DNA of 50,257 nt from Mesorhizobium sp. J18 (GCF_007829525.1 NZ_VLJP01000014.1:12047-62303); one strand, 5' to 3'. Counted from the first letter of the stretch, positions 32,753-41,983 are shown. Translations and numbers: made by a program. Notes: generated by a model not told the origin, from the letters alone.

Positions 32753-33694
32753 ATGCGCAAATTCACTATTCCCGCCCTGCTCGCCGGCGCCATCTTTGTT
32801 TCCGGCCAGGCGCTCGCGGAAGAGGACGCGGCCTGCAAGACCGTGCGCTTCTCGGACGTCGGCTGGACGGACATTACCGCCACCACCGCCACCGCTTCGG
32901 TTATCCTGGAGGCGCTCGGTTATGAGCCGACCACGCAGATCCTGTCGATTCCTGTCACCTATGCCAGCATGAAGAACAAGGATATCGACGTCTATCTGGG
33001 TGACTGGCAGCCGAGCATGGAGGCCGACCGCAAGCCGTATCTCGAAGACAAGTCGATCGAGGTGGTCGGCACAAACCTAACCGGAGCCAAATACACTTTC
33101 GCCGTTCCCGATTATGTCGCCGCCGAAGGCGTCAGGGACTTTGCCGACCTGGAAAAGCATGCCGACAAGTTCGACAGTAAGATCTACGGCATCGAGCCAG
33201 GCAACAACGGCAATCGCATGATCCTGGACATGATCGAGAAGGGCGACTTTGGTCTTTCCGGGTGGGAATTGGTGGAGTCCTCCGAACAGGGGATGCTGGC
33301 CGAAGTGGACCGTGCAATTCGCTCCGAAAAATGGATTGTCTTTCTCGGCTGGGCACCGCATCCCATGAATACACGCTACAAGATCGAATATCTGGCGGGA
33401 GGGGATGAATATTTTGGCCCGAATTATGGCGGTGCTGAAGTGATGACGAATATCCGCACCGGCTATGCCGAGGAATGTCCGAACGTGGCTAAGTTCGTCT
33501 CAAACCTGCGGTTCACGCTGGATATGGAAAACGAACTTATGGGTGCCATCCTGGAGGATGGGAAAGATCCCAAGGTTGCTGCAACCGAGTGGCTGCGCGA
33601 GCATCCGGATAGTGTCAAGCCGTGGCTTGAAGGCGTTACCACATTCGACGGCGGCGATGCAGGCAAAGCCATCCAGGAAGAATTGAACCTGTAA
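32753..33694 (+). CDS. choX: Choline-type ABC solute-binding protein (ChoX family), orphan
   Basis: A 313-residue periplasmic protein with a signal peptide ending at SGQALA. The aromatic box for a trimethylammonium group is fully present: W38 and D40 (DVGWTD), W85 (GDWQP), Y114 (AKYTF), N151 (EPGNN) and W200 (FLGWAP). The spacings match those of ChoX W43, D45, W90, Y119, N156 and W205 at a constant offset of 5. So choline, acetylcholine or betaine is the likely ligand. The start at 32753 has GGGAG 8 bases upstream. No ChoW permease or ChoV ATPase follows; the next gene is on the other strand. Confidence 0.9.
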   Translation: MRKFTIPALLAGAIFVSGQALAEEDAACKTVRFSDVGWTDITATTATASVILEALGYEPTTQILSIPVTYASMKNKDIDVYLGDWQPSMEADRKPYLEDKSIEVVGTNLTGAKYTFAVPDYVAAEGVRDFADLEKHADKFDSKIYGIEPGNNGNRMILDMIEKGDFGLSGWELVESSEQGMLAEVDRAIRSEKWIVFLGWAPHPMNTRYKIEYLAGGDEYFGPNYGGAEVMTNIRTGYAEECPNVAKFVSNLRFTLDMENELMGAILEDGKDPKVAATEWLREHPDSVKPWLEGVTTFDGGDAGKAIQEELNL

Positions 33695-33699
33695 GGCTG

Positions 33700-33840
33700 A
33701 GGCAGAATTCTCTCGACGCTCCCGCGCGACCCCCACGTGGTAGTAGGCTGAACATAAAGACGCACGGCCTCATCACCGAGTTCGACGTCATAGTCTGTTT
33801 TGTCGTCGAGCCTGATGTCTTCGCGCGCCGGTCGCGTCAT
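33700..33840 (-). other. Short coding-like fragment of unknown origin
   Basis: From an ATG at 33840 the minus strand reads MTRPAREDIRLDDKTDYDVE and continues with natural-looking codons to about 33700, then runs antisense into the binding-protein gene. No ribosome site, family or stop near a sensible place is seen. It might be the start of a gene truncated by rearrangement between the choline-binding gene and the LysR gene. Confidence 0.25.
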
Positions 33841-33891
33841 TCCAGGAACTTGCCACGGGTGTGCCGGTCGCCAAGAGCAAAAGGCGGAAAG

Positions 33892-34884
33892 TCACCGAAT
33901 TCCTTTTCCATGTCCTTTATCAATCCCGACCTCTTGCCCCGGATTTGTTCCGGCGCTGGTATCGGAGAGCCCTTCGAAAATCAGGTTCCGAAGCCGGATC
34001 GCCAGCGGACTCATGGCCTGGTTCTTCAGCGAAATCAGGTGGTACGGATTTACGATGATCGGCTCCTCGAGATCGAGCGCGGCGAGCCTGCTTTCCTCTC
34101 CAGCGGGCGCGACCAGGTCTGCCACCTCGCGCGAGATCGGAGCGATTGCATCGGTCGAGTTAAGATAGGCAATCATCACCAGGAGAGAGGTCGTGTTGAC
34201 GATTTCGCCAGGTAACGGAATCCCGTAAGAGAAGAATGCTTCCTCGACGGCCTGGCGCATCGGCGTGTGTGGCGCCTGAATGACCCATTCGTGGCCGACC
34301 AGTTGCTCCGGTTTCAGCGGCCCGCGGCCGACCAGGGGATGGCTCCGGCGCACCAGGAAGCGGATGACTTCGACCCGGCCGCGCCGCACCGCGAACTGCC
34401 GTGCATCGGTTCCGGGCGGAATGCGCGACAGGACGAAATCATAGTCACCGCGCAGGAGCCCGGCGATCAGAATGTCGCTTGGCGCGACATCGATATGGAT
34501 GTCGGCTTCGGGCGCGGTTTTCTTCAATCGCCGGATGGCAGGAACAACGAAGCCGACCGCGCCGCCGGTGACGGACCCGACACGCACCGTCCCTGCCCGA
34601 CCCGAAATCGCTGCTTCGGTTTCCTGCAACGTTTGTTCCAGGCTTCGCAGCAGGCCGTTAGCGTTGCGTGCCAATGTCTCGCCGATCGGCGTCGGCGTCA
34701 TGCCTTTCGGATGACGGGCGAAAAGAGGCACCCCAGCCAGACGTTCGATGCCAGCCAGCATGCGGGACGCCGCCGGTTGGCTCACGGAAAGCCGTTCAGC
34801 TGCGAGCGCCAGCTGGCCCGTCTCTGCGATCGCCTGGATCAGCCGATAATCTTTCAGTTGCAGCCGATTCAGAAGATCAAGCAT
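33892..34884 (-). CDS. gbpR: LysR-family regulator, GbpR-like
   Basis: A 330-residue LysR protein: N-terminal HTH (YRLIQAIAETGQLALAAERLSVSQPAASRMLAGIERLAGVPLFARHPKG) and a two-lobe effector domain (VRVGSVTGGAVGFVVPAIRRL onward). It is divergent from chvE with a 164-bp gap; in Agrobacterium GbpR is the LysR regulator divergent from the same chvE-gguAB genes and responds to galactose-type sugars. That position is the basis for the name. The ATG at 34884 removes 23 unlikely residues. The promoter gap holds two inverted repeats. Confidence 0.82.
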   Translation of the reverse strand: MLDLLNRLQLKDYRLIQAIAETGQLALAAERLSVSQPAASRMLAGIERLAGVPLFARHPKGMTPTPIGETLARNANGLLRSLEQTLQETEAAISGRAGTVRVGSVTGGAVGFVVPAIRRLKKTAPEADIHIDVAPSDILIAGLLRGDYDFVLSRIPPGTDARQFAVRRGRVEVIRFLVRRSHPLVGRGPLKPEQLVGHEWVIQAPHTPMRQAVEEAFFSYGIPLPGEIVNTTSLLVMIAYLNSTDAIAPISREVADLVAPAGEESRLAALDLEEPIIVNPYHLISLKNQAMSPLAIRLRNLIFEGLSDTSAGTNPGQEVGIDKGHGKGIR

Positions 34885-34887
34885 TTG

Positions 34888-34923
34888 ATTGCATATCAAT
34901 TCTGATAAGCAGATTGTCAATCT
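34888..34923. promoter_or_regulatory. Paired inverted repeats in the gbpR-chvE divergent promoter
   Basis: AGATTGTCAATCT (34911-34923) is a perfect 13-bp palindrome. ATTGCATATCAAT (34888-34900) has ATTG and CAAT arms. Both contain the T-N11-A pattern used by LysR regulators and they lie one after the other just before the gbpR start, a usual place for an autoregulatory and activating LysR site. Confidence 0.5.
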
Positions 34924-35048
34924 AATTAATTGAAAGACATTCTCCCAAACCATAATCGTTCGCGCAGGGTCCCGATCGGGGACCTGATTTGGTTGTCGCT
35001 GGCTGGGAGGAACGGCCGGTGGTGGTGCGACTTCTCTGGGAGGATTTC

Positions 35049-36116
35049 ATGAGAAAACTGATTTCTCTGCTGGCCGCGCTGGCCTTTGGCGCAGGTCTGG
35101 TTGCAGCGCCGGCATTGGCGCAGGACAAGGGGACGATCGGCATCGCCATGCCCACGAAATCGTCTGCGCGCTGGATTTCCGACGGCAATTCCATGGTCGA
35201 ACAGTTCAAGGAGGCGGGCTACGCCACCGACCTGCAATATGCCGAGGATGACATTCCCAACCAGCTCGCGCAGATCGAGAACATGATCACAAAGGGCGTC
35301 GACGTGCTGGTGATTGCGGCGATCGACGGCACGACGCTGTCGAACGCGCTCGCCAATGCTGCCGCTTCCGGCATCAAGGTGATCGCATACGATCGCCTGA
35401 TCCGAGATAGCGAGGACGTCGACTATTACGCCACCTTCGACAACTTCAAGGTGGGTGTCCAGCAGGCCAATTCGCTGGTCAAGGGGCTGGAGGAGCGTTT
35501 TCCCGATGTGTCCCCCTGGAATGTCGAGCTGTTCGGCGGCTCGCCGGACGACAACAACGCCTATTTCTTCTACGATGGCGCCATGAGCGTCCTGCAGCCG
35601 CTCATCGATTCGGGCAAGATCAAGATCGTCTCCGGCCAGATGGGCATGGACACGGTCGGCACCTTGCGCTGGGACGGCGCGGTGGCGCAGGCCCGCATGG
35701 ATAACCTGCTCTCTGCCCACTATTCCGACGAGCGCGTGCACGGCGTGCTGTCGCCCTATGACGGCCTGTCGATCGGCATCCTGTCGTCGCTCAAGGGCGT
35801 CGGCTATGGTTCGGGCGATCTGGAGATGCCGATCGTGACGGGCCAGGACGCCGAGGTCCCCTCGGTGAAGTCGATCCTTGCCGGCGAGCAATATTCGACG
35901 GTGTTCAAGGACACCCGCGAGCTGGCCCGCGTGACCGTCGGCATGGTCGACGCGCTGCTGGCGGGCGGCGAACCCGAAATCAACGATACCGAAACCTATG
36001 ACAACGGCGTCAAGGTCGTACCTTCCTATCTGCTCGAGCCCGTCTCGGTCGATGCTTCGAACTGGGAAGAGATCCTAATCGGAAGCGGATATTACACCAA
36101 GGACCAGGTACAATAG
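35049..36116 (+). CDS. chvE: Multiple-monosaccharide-binding periplasmic protein ChvE
   Basis: A 355-residue protein with signal peptide [24 protein letters not shown]. The mature N-terminus [20 protein letters not shown] and later blocks [49 protein letters not shown] and [10 protein letters not shown] are ChvE signatures, including arginine, asparagine and aspartate residues that hold aldoses. ChvE binds arabinose, galactose, glucose and related sugars and, in Agrobacterium, also sugar acids for virulence signalling. The ATG at 35049 follows GGGAGG. A GC-rich hairpin lies between this gene and gguA. Confidence 0.95.
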   Translation: MRKLISLLAALAFGAGLVAAPALAQDKGTIGIAMPTKSSARWISDGNSMVEQFKEAGYATDLQYAEDDIPNQLAQIENMITKGVDVLVIAAIDGTTLSNALANAAASGIKVIAYDRLIRDSEDVDYYATFDNFKVGVQQANSLVKGLEERFPDVSPWNVELFGGSPDDNNAYFFYDGAMSVLQPLIDSGKIKIVSGQMGMDTVGTLRWDGAVAQARMDNLLSAHYSDERVHGVLSPYDGLSIGILSSLKGVGYGSGDLEMPIVTGQDAEVPSVKSILAGEQYSTVFKDTRELARVTVGMVDALLAGGEPEINDTETYDNGVKVVPSYLLEPVSVDASNWEEILIGSGYYTKDQVQ

Positions 36117-36132
36117 GCAGGTAGCCTCCTTG

Positions 36133-36158
36133 CCGCCGGCGTCGCAGCGCGCCGGCGG
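36133..36158 (+). other. Intercistronic hairpin between chvE and gguA
   Basis: CCGCCGGCG (36133-36141) pairs with CGCCGGCGG (36150-36158) around an 8-base loop. There is no T run. Like the hairpins at 13697, 20951 and 42953 it directly follows a solute-binding-protein gene and precedes the next transport gene. Confidence 0.65.
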
Positions 36159-36185
36159 AGCCGGTTCAGGCATGGAAGTTGTCTC

Positions 36186-37703
36186 ATGGATACGATTCTG
36201 GAAATGCGCGGCATCTCTAAGCGCTTTCCTGGCGTGAAGGCGCTTGACAATGTGACCTTCAAGGTCCGTCGCGGCGAAATCCATGCGCTGGTCGGCGAGA
36301 ACGGCGCCGGCAAGTCCACACTCATGAAGGTTCTGTCAGGCGTTTATCCGCATGGCGAGTATGAAGGCGAGATCGTCTATGAAGGCGAGCCGGTGGCGTT
36401 TCGCGACATCACGGACAGCGAACGCGCCGGCATCATCATCATCCATCAGGAACTGGCGCTCATCCCGCAGCTCTCGATTGCCGAGAACATCTTTCTCGGC
36501 AATGAGCGGGGTCGGCGCGGCATCATCGATTGGCGTGAGGCCAACCGCCGGACCGAGGAACTGCTGGCCAAGGTCGGACTCAAGGAGCCGCCCACGACGC
36601 TTGTCGATACCATCGGCGTCGGAAAACAGCAGCTTGTCGAGATAGCAAAGGCGTTGTCCAAGGACGTCAAGCTGCTGATCCTTGACGAGCCGACGGCTGC
36701 CTTGCAGGAAACGGACAGCCGCAAGCTCCTCGACCTCATGCTGGAACTGAAGTCGCATGGCGTGACCTCGATCCTCATCTCGCACAAGCTGGGCGAGGTG
36801 CGCTATGTCGCCGACACGGTCACCGTCCTCCGAGACGGTATGACCGTCTCGACACGCGACGCAAAAGCGGGCCTGAGCGAGGACATCATCGTGCGCGACA
36901 TGGTCGGCCGCGACATGACCCATCGCTTCCCCGAGCACAACCGTTTACCCGCCGAGGTGCTCTTGGAGGTCGAGGACTGGTCCGTCTGGCACCCGGAGCA
37001 TACCGACCGCAAGGTCATAAAGGATGCCAGCTTCACGGTTCGCGCGGGCGAGGTCGTCGGCATTGCCGGCCTGATGGGCTCCGGCCGTACCGAACTGGCC
37101 ATGTCAATCTTCGGCCGTGCATGGGGACACCGCGTCTCGGGAACCGTGAAGCTGAGGGGCAAGCCGATAGACGTCTCTACCATCCCGCGCGCGATCGAAG
37201 CGGGCCTCTCCTATGTCACCGAGGACCGCAAGTCGCTCGGGCTGGTACTCGACGAGACAATCCGCTTCAACACCACCCTGGCCAATCTCGATGGGGTATC
37301 GAGGCGCGGCGTGCTCAAGCGCAACGAAGAGACCCGCATTGCCGAGCGCTATCGTGACGCGCTCGCCACCCGCACCCCTTCCGTATTCCAGAAAACAGTG
37401 AACCTGTCCGGCGGAAACCAGCAGAAGGTCGTGCTTGCGAAGTGGCTCTTCACCGCGCCGGACGTGCTGATACTCGATGAGCCGACGCGCGGCATAGATG
37501 TCGGCGCGAAATATGAGATCTACACGATCATCAACCAACTGGCGGAAGAAGGCAGGGGCATCGTTCTGATCTCCTCGGAGATGCACGAACTGCTCGGCAT
37601 GTGCGACCGCATTTACGTGATGAGCAAGGGGGCGTTGGTGGGCGAGCTCACCGCTGCCGAAGCCAGCCAGGAGCGCATCATGTCGCTCATCGTGAGCAAT
37701 TAA
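36186..37703 (+). CDS. gguA: Sugar ABC transporter ATP-binding protein GguA
   Basis: A 505-residue tandem ATPase of the CUT2 type. Domain 1 has Walker A GENGAGKST (about 38-46), LVEIAKALSKDVKLLILDEPTAAL, and domain 2 has GIAGLMGSGRTELAMSIFG, EDRKSLGLVLDE, LSGGNQQKVVLAKWLF and LDEPTRGIDVGAKYEIY. All are standard for MmsA/GguA. It forms the ATPase of the ChvE-GguAB importer and is followed by gguB after 20 bp. Confidence 0.93.
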   Translation: MDTILEMRGISKRFPGVKALDNVTFKVRRGEIHALVGENGAGKSTLMKVLSGVYPHGEYEGEIVYEGEPVAFRDITDSERAGIIIIHQELALIPQLSIAENIFLGNERGRRGIIDWREANRRTEELLAKVGLKEPPTTLVDTIGVGKQQLVEIAKALSKDVKLLILDEPTAALQETDSRKLLDLMLELKSHGVTSILISHKLGEVRYVADTVTVLRDGMTVSTRDAKAGLSEDIIVRDMVGRDMTHRFPEHNRLPAEVLLEVEDWSVWHPEHTDRKVIKDASFTVRAGEVVGIAGLMGSGRTELAMSIFGRAWGHRVSGTVKLRGKPIDVSTIPRAIEAGLSYVTEDRKSLGLVLDETIRFNTTLANLDGVSRRGVLKRNEETRIAERYRDALATRTPSVFQKTVNLSGGNQQKVVLAKWLFTAPDVLILDEPTRGIDVGAKYEIYTIINQLAEEGRGIVLISSEMHELLGMCDRIYVMSKGALVGELTAAEASQERIMSLIVSN

Positions 37704-37723
37704 AGTCGATGGAGGAACGGCAC

Positions 37724-38968
37724 ATGGCTGTGGTCGACGATGTCGACAGGGCGGAGGAAAAGGTCCCTGCAAAGGGCATAGCCGCCTACCTCGCCTCGCA
37801 TCTGCGCGAATACGGACTGCTGCTCGCGCTGATCGTGGTGATGGTCTTCTTCCAGATAGTGACGGACGGCACGCTGCTGCGCGCGGTGAACGTCACCAAT
37901 CTCCTGCTGCAGAACAGCTACATTGTCATCATGGCGCTCGGCATGCTGATCGTCATCGTGTCGGGAAATATCGATCTTTCAGTCGGCTCGGTGATGGGCT
38001 TCATCGGCGCACTGGCGGCCGTGCTGATGGTGCATCACGGACAATCCGTTCTGGTCACCACTCTCGTATGTCTCGGCATCGGCGGTCTGATCGGAGCCGC
38101 GCAGGGTTATTGGGTGGCCTACTGGAAGATCCCGTCCTTCATCGTGACGCTGGCCGGCATGCTTGTGTTCCGCGGTCTGTCGCTATGGCTTTTGGAGGGG
38201 CAGTCGGTCGGGCCGTTTCCGCGGGAATTCCAGGTCATTGCCAATGGCTTTGTTCCGGACATATTCCCGGAAGGCATCGGCGCGGCGCTCACCGGTCTGT
38301 TTGACGTGCGGCAGGTCAACCTGCTTACGCTTGCGGCAGGCATTGCCACCACCGTCGCGATCGTCTGGTTGGGCATGAGGCAGCGCTCGCGTAACAAGGT
38401 CTACGGCATCGAGGACGAACCGTTCAGCTTTTTCGTCGCGCGCAACGCCATCATCGCCGCAGCGCTGATCTTCATAACCTTCAAGCTGGCGACCTTCCGG
38501 GGTCTGCCCAATGTTCTGATCACCATGTCGGTTCTGACGGTGATCTATGCCTTCATCACCTCGAGCACCGTCATCGGACGGCGGATCTATGCCCTGGGCG
38601 GAAATGCGAAGGCGGCAAAGCTCTCGGGCATCAAGACCGAGCGCCTGACATTCCTCGCCTTCACCAATATGGGAGTGCTGGCGGCAGCGGCGGGCCTCGT
38701 CTTTGCCGCGCGCCTCAACACGGCGACACCCAAGGCCGGCTTTGCGCTTGAACTCGACGTGATCGCCGCCGTCTTCATCGGTGGCGCATCGATGTCGGGC
38801 GGCGTCGGTACCATCATCGGCGCGGTTGTCGGAGCGTTCCTTATGGGCGTGCTCAACAATGGCATGTCGATCATGGGAATCGGTATCGATTACCAGCAGA
38901 TGATCAAGGGACTGGTGCTGCTCGCGGCCGTGATCTTCGACGTCTACAACAAAACAAAGCGGGGCTGA
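37724..38968 (+). CDS. gguB: Sugar ABC transporter permease GguB
   Basis: A 414-residue permease. It is longer than simple RbsC proteins, with an N-terminal leader (MAVVDDVDRAEEKVPAKG) and an extra periplasmic stretch around residues 165-200, as in GguB/XylH. Family motifs: SGNIDLSVGSVMGFIGALAAVL, WKIPSFIVTLAGMLVFRGL, GGNAKAAKLSGIKTERL and AVFIGGASMSGGVGTIIGAVVG. GGAGGAACGGCAC precedes the ATG at 37724. It is the single permease of the ChvE system. Confidence 0.93.
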   Translation: MAVVDDVDRAEEKVPAKGIAAYLASHLREYGLLLALIVVMVFFQIVTDGTLLRAVNVTNLLLQNSYIVIMALGMLIVIVSGNIDLSVGSVMGFIGALAAVLMVHHGQSVLVTTLVCLGIGGLIGAAQGYWVAYWKIPSFIVTLAGMLVFRGLSLWLLEGQSVGPFPREFQVIANGFVPDIFPEGIGAALTGLFDVRQVNLLTLAAGIATTVAIVWLGMRQRSRNKVYGIEDEPFSFFVARNAIIAAALIFITFKLATFRGLPNVLITMSVLTVIYAFITSSTVIGRRIYALGGNAKAAKLSGIKTERLTFLAFTNMGVLAAAAGLVFAARLNTATPKAGFALELDVIAAVFIGGASMSGGVGTIIGAVVGAFLMGVLNNGMSIMGIGIDYQQMIKGLVLLAAVIFDVYNKTKRG

Positions 38969-39008
38969 CCGGCATGCATCGACCCGGCGCAAGCAGAGAT
39001 TCACACTG

Positions 39009-39950
39009 ATGACGATGAAGGTTGCCATTGTTGGTGTCGGCAAGATCGCACGCGACCAGCATGTGCCGGCGATCGCGGCGTCTGCGGACTGGGAACTCGC
39101 CGCGACCGTCTCACGCAATGGCGTCGTCGAAGGCGTGGAGGCATTCGCGGATCTTCACTCGCTGCTCTCGTCCCGGCAGGACGTGGAAGTGATCTCGCTG
39201 TGTCTTCCGCCGGTCCCGCGCTTCGCCTATGCGACGGCCGCCTTGCAAGCCGGCCGGCATGTCATGCTGGAGAAACCGCCGGGTGCGACGCTTTCCGAAT
39301 GCCACACCTTGGAGAGGATGGCACGCGAAGCAGGCGTTTCAATCTATGCCACCTGGCACTCGCGCGAGGCCGCGCAGGTCGCCAAGGCAAGAGCGTGGCT
39401 GAAAGACAAGCGCCTTCGCTCCCTGAAAGTCGTCTGGAAGGAGGACGTGCGCCGCTGGCATCCGGGACAGGAATGGATCTGGCAGGCCGGCGGCCTCGGT
39501 GTCTTCGATCCCGGCATCAATGCCCTGTCCATCGTCACGGAAATCCTACCCGACCCCTTTCATCTGACGGCAGCCACGCTGGAATTTCCTGAAAACCGGC
39601 AGACGCCGATTGCGGCCTCGCTGACCTTCGCGCACCCGCACGGTGCTGAAATGTCGGCGGTCTTCGATTGGCGCCAGGATGGCGACCAGACATGGACCAT
39701 CCAAGCCGAAACTAACGGAGGTTTCCTGCTGCTTTCCGAAGGCGGTGCAAAGCTCGCCATCGAGGGCGAAATCCAGGCCGAGACCGAAACCGAGGACAAT
39801 CCGCTCCAGGGTGAATATCCGCGCCTATACGCGAAGATGGCCAAGCTGGTGCGGTCGCGTGGAATCGACATGGACCTCACGCCGCTGACTCACGTGGCCG
39901 ATGCTTTCCTGCTTGGCCAACGCGTCATCGTCGAACCGTTCAACGAATGA
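39009..39950 (+). CDS. L-arabinose/D-galactose 1-dehydrogenase (Gfo/Idh/MocA family)
   Basis: A 313-residue oxidoreductase. The Rossmann motif is GVGKIARDQHVPAI (about 9-22) and the catalytic lysine K89 is in MLEKPPGATLSE. The blocks ATWHSR, VRWKEDVRRWHPGQ-like (VVWKEDVRRWHPGQ) and GGLGVFDPGINALSIVT are those of the Azospirillum L-arabinose 1-dehydrogenase, which oxidises L-arabinose and D-galactose at C1 to lactones. It lies 40 bp after gguB and before the dehydratase and lactonase genes, so it performs the first oxidation after ChvE-GguAB uptake. Confidence 0.88.
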   Translation: MTMKVAIVGVGKIARDQHVPAIAASADWELAATVSRNGVVEGVEAFADLHSLLSSRQDVEVISLCLPPVPRFAYATAALQAGRHVMLEKPPGATLSECHTLERMAREAGVSIYATWHSREAAQVAKARAWLKDKRLRSLKVVWKEDVRRWHPGQEWIWQAGGLGVFDPGINALSIVTEILPDPFHLTAATLEFPENRQTPIAASLTFAHPHGAEMSAVFDWRQDGDQTWTIQAETNGGFLLLSEGGAKLAIEGEIQAETETEDNPLQGEYPRLYAKMAKLVRSRGIDMDLTPLTHVADAFLLGQRVIVEPFNE

Positions 39951-40033
39951 CAGGCTTGGCCGGGAAAATATCTGTCACCCGGACTGAATTGGATTGCCGC
40001 CAACCGGGCATCAATGATTGCAGGAGGAGTAAT

Positions 40034-40951
40034 ATGAAAGAAGCGCTTGCGGGCATCTTGCCGGTAGCACCGACGCCGTTTCACATCGATGGCCGGGTCG
40101 ATGAGGACGGCATGCGCCGGGTTATCGACTGCATGGTCGATCAGGGTGTCGACGCGATCTGCATCCTTGCCAATTATTCCGAACAGTTCCTGCTTTCAGA
40201 CGAGGAACGCGCGCTGCTAATGCGCCTCAGCCTCGAACATGCCGCCGGCCGCGTGCCGGTCATCGTGACGGTCAGTCATTTCTCGACCGATCTTGTCGTG
40301 CGCCGCGCCAGGGACGCGCAGGCGATGGGCGCTGCGATGGTGATGATGATGCCGCCCTATCACGGCGTCGGCCTCGTCCCTGCACCACAGGGGATCTATG
40401 AGCATTTCGAGGCGGTCAACAATGCGATCTCGATCCCGATCATGGTTCAGGATGCCCCGATCTCCGGCATCTCGCTTTCGGTCGATCTGCTGGCACGGAT
40501 GGCGCGCGAGCTGGAAAATGTCAGCTACTTCAAGATCGAATGTCCGTTCGCTGCTGACAAGCTGGCGGCGCTGATCGACGCGGCCGGCGACCATGTCGTA
40601 GGACCATTTGACGGCGAGGAGGCAGTCACCCTGCTGGCAGATCTTGATGCGGGCGCGACCGGGACCATGACATCGGCCCTGTTCCCCGAGAAGATACGCC
40701 CCATCGTTACCGAATACCGTGCCGGCAACCTCGATGCGGCACTGGCGCAATGGAAGCTCTGCCTTCCGCTGATCAATCACGAGAACCGTCAGTGCGGCCT
40801 GCGCGCCGCCAAGACAGTATTCATGGAGGGCGGCGTGATCGGCAGCGATTTCGTCCGCCACCCCCTCAAACCGATGTCGCAACGCACGAAAGACCGCCTG
40901 TTGCATCTTGCGCGCGAACTCGATGTTCTGGCGCTGGGCTGGGGCAAGTAG
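40034..40951 (+). CDS. 2-keto-3-deoxy-sugar-acid dehydratase (DHDPS/NAL family)
   Basis: A 305-residue TIM-barrel class I enzyme. The Schiff-base lysine K167 lies in SYFKIECPF. The usual DHDPS/NAL Tyr of the YN.P motif is replaced here by VQDAP (138-142), as in L-2-keto-3-deoxyarabonate dehydratases. Those convert the 2-keto-3-deoxy acid to alpha-ketoglutaric semialdehyde. An aldolase role (to pyruvate and glycolaldehyde or glyceraldehyde) is a less favoured alternative. GGAGGAG precedes the ATG at 40034. It lies between the aldose dehydrogenase and lactonase genes. Confidence 0.8.
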   Translation: MKEALAGILPVAPTPFHIDGRVDEDGMRRVIDCMVDQGVDAICILANYSEQFLLSDEERALLMRLSLEHAAGRVPVIVTVSHFSTDLVVRRARDAQAMGAAMVMMMPPYHGVGLVPAPQGIYEHFEAVNNAISIPIMVQDAPISGISLSVDLLARMARELENVSYFKIECPFAADKLAALIDAAGDHVVGPFDGEEAVTLLADLDAGATGTMTSALFPEKIRPIVTEYRAGNLDAALAQWKLCLPLINHENRQCGLRAAKTVFMEGGVIGSDFVRHPLKPMSQRTKDRLLHLARELDVLALGWGK

Positions 40952-40971
40952 CAGGTGTTCCGGCTGTGACA

Positions 40972-41895
40972 ATGACCAAGGCGGCAACGCGGAAACTGTC
41001 TGCCGAGCGTAGCGAACTTGGCGAAGGCCCGCACTACGATCTGTGGAACGATACGGTCTGGTGGTTCGACATAGTCGGCCTCAAGCTGTTTGAACATCGC
41101 TTCGAGACGGCCGAAACGATCTCACATTCCTTGCCGCGCATGGCTTCCGTCATCGCACGGATCGACGACAAACGGCAATTGCTCGCAATGGAAGACGGGC
41201 TTTACCAGCGTAACATATCCAATGGCCAGCTCGCGCTTATGTCGCCGCTTGAGGCGGACAATCCGGCTACCCGCTCCAATGACGGCCGCGTTCACCCATC
41301 GGGCCGTTTGTGGATCGGCACCATGGGCAAGAACGCCGAATGGCAGGCCGGCTCGATATACTGGTTCGACGGTGTCGCGCCCCGCGCCTTGTTCCGCAAG
41401 ATCACCATTCCAAACTCCATCTGCTTTTCGCCGGATGGCCGCACAGCCTATTTTGCCGACACGGCCGTCAATGCGGTATGGCGTGTCGCCCTCGACGCGG
41501 CGACCGGGCTGCCTACCGGTGAACCGGAGCCCTTTCTGACCCAGACGGATCTGCCGCTGGGCGGCTATTTCGATGGTTCGGTGACGGATGCCGACGGCAA
41601 TCTATGGAACGCGGCATGGGGAGGCGGTTCGGTTTCGGGCTACTCACCCGATGGCCAGCTCATCCGAACCTTCGAGATTCCGGCCGCACAGACCAGCTGC
41701 CCCGCCTTTGTCGGCAAGCACCTCGACAAGCTTCTGGTCACCACGGCATGGCAAGGCTACGACAAAGCAGCGCGTGTTTCCGATCCGGGCGCCGGATATA
41801 CCTATGTGATCGAAGCCGGCTTTGCAGGTAGCACCGAACCGGCCTTTCGTTTGCCGGCGGGAACTTGGACGGATGGGAGAAATGAACAAGGGTGA
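40972..41895 (+). CDS. Aldonolactonase, SMP-30 family (L-arabinolactonase-like)
   Basis: A 307-residue beta-propeller. Metal residues E18 (GEGP), N103 (RSNDGR), N148 (IPNSI) and D201 (GYFDGSV) are present. RSNDGRVHPSGRLWIGTMG is close to known arabinono/gluconolactonases. It hydrolyses the lactone made by the dehydrogenase two genes upstream. The ATG at 40972 is chosen; a GTG 6 bases earlier is possible. It is distinct from the other SMP-30 gene at 9232, which has a different motif (NSPND). Confidence 0.88.
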   Translation: MTKAATRKLSAERSELGEGPHYDLWNDTVWWFDIVGLKLFEHRFETAETISHSLPRMASVIARIDDKRQLLAMEDGLYQRNISNGQLALMSPLEADNPATRSNDGRVHPSGRLWIGTMGKNAEWQAGSIYWFDGVAPRALFRKITIPNSICFSPDGRTAYFADTAVNAVWRVALDAATGLPTGEPEPFLTQTDLPLGGYFDGSVTDADGNLWNAAWGGGSVSGYSPDGQLIRTFEIPAAQTSCPAFVGKHLDKLLVTTAWQGYDKAARVSDPGAGYTYVIEAGFAGSTEPAFRLPAGTWTDGRNEQG

Positions 41896-41919
41896 ATTGT
41901 CCCGCGATCGCATGTTTAC

Positions 41920-41942
41920 AAAAATCATATAGTATGATTTTT
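41920..41942. promoter_or_regulatory. Perfect 10-bp inverted repeat before ytfQ
   Basis: AAAAATCATA (41920-41929) and TATGATTTTT (41933-41942) are exact inverted arms around TAG. The AT-rich arms are unlike a terminator stem, and the site lies 42 bp before the ytfQ start codon, overlapping the expected promoter. A FadR-type GntR protein encoded at the end of this operon (46532) is the obvious candidate binder. Confidence 0.6.
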
Positions 41943-41983
41943 TCCGAGCGCGGGCCTGATGCCCAAATCTCGTGGAGGAGAAT

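Noticed and set aside
41920-41942. Terminator reading of the palindrome before ytfQ
   Set aside because: The stem is AT-rich with a 3-base loop; although Ts lie in the right arm there is no GC stem, and the position before a start codon suits an operator.
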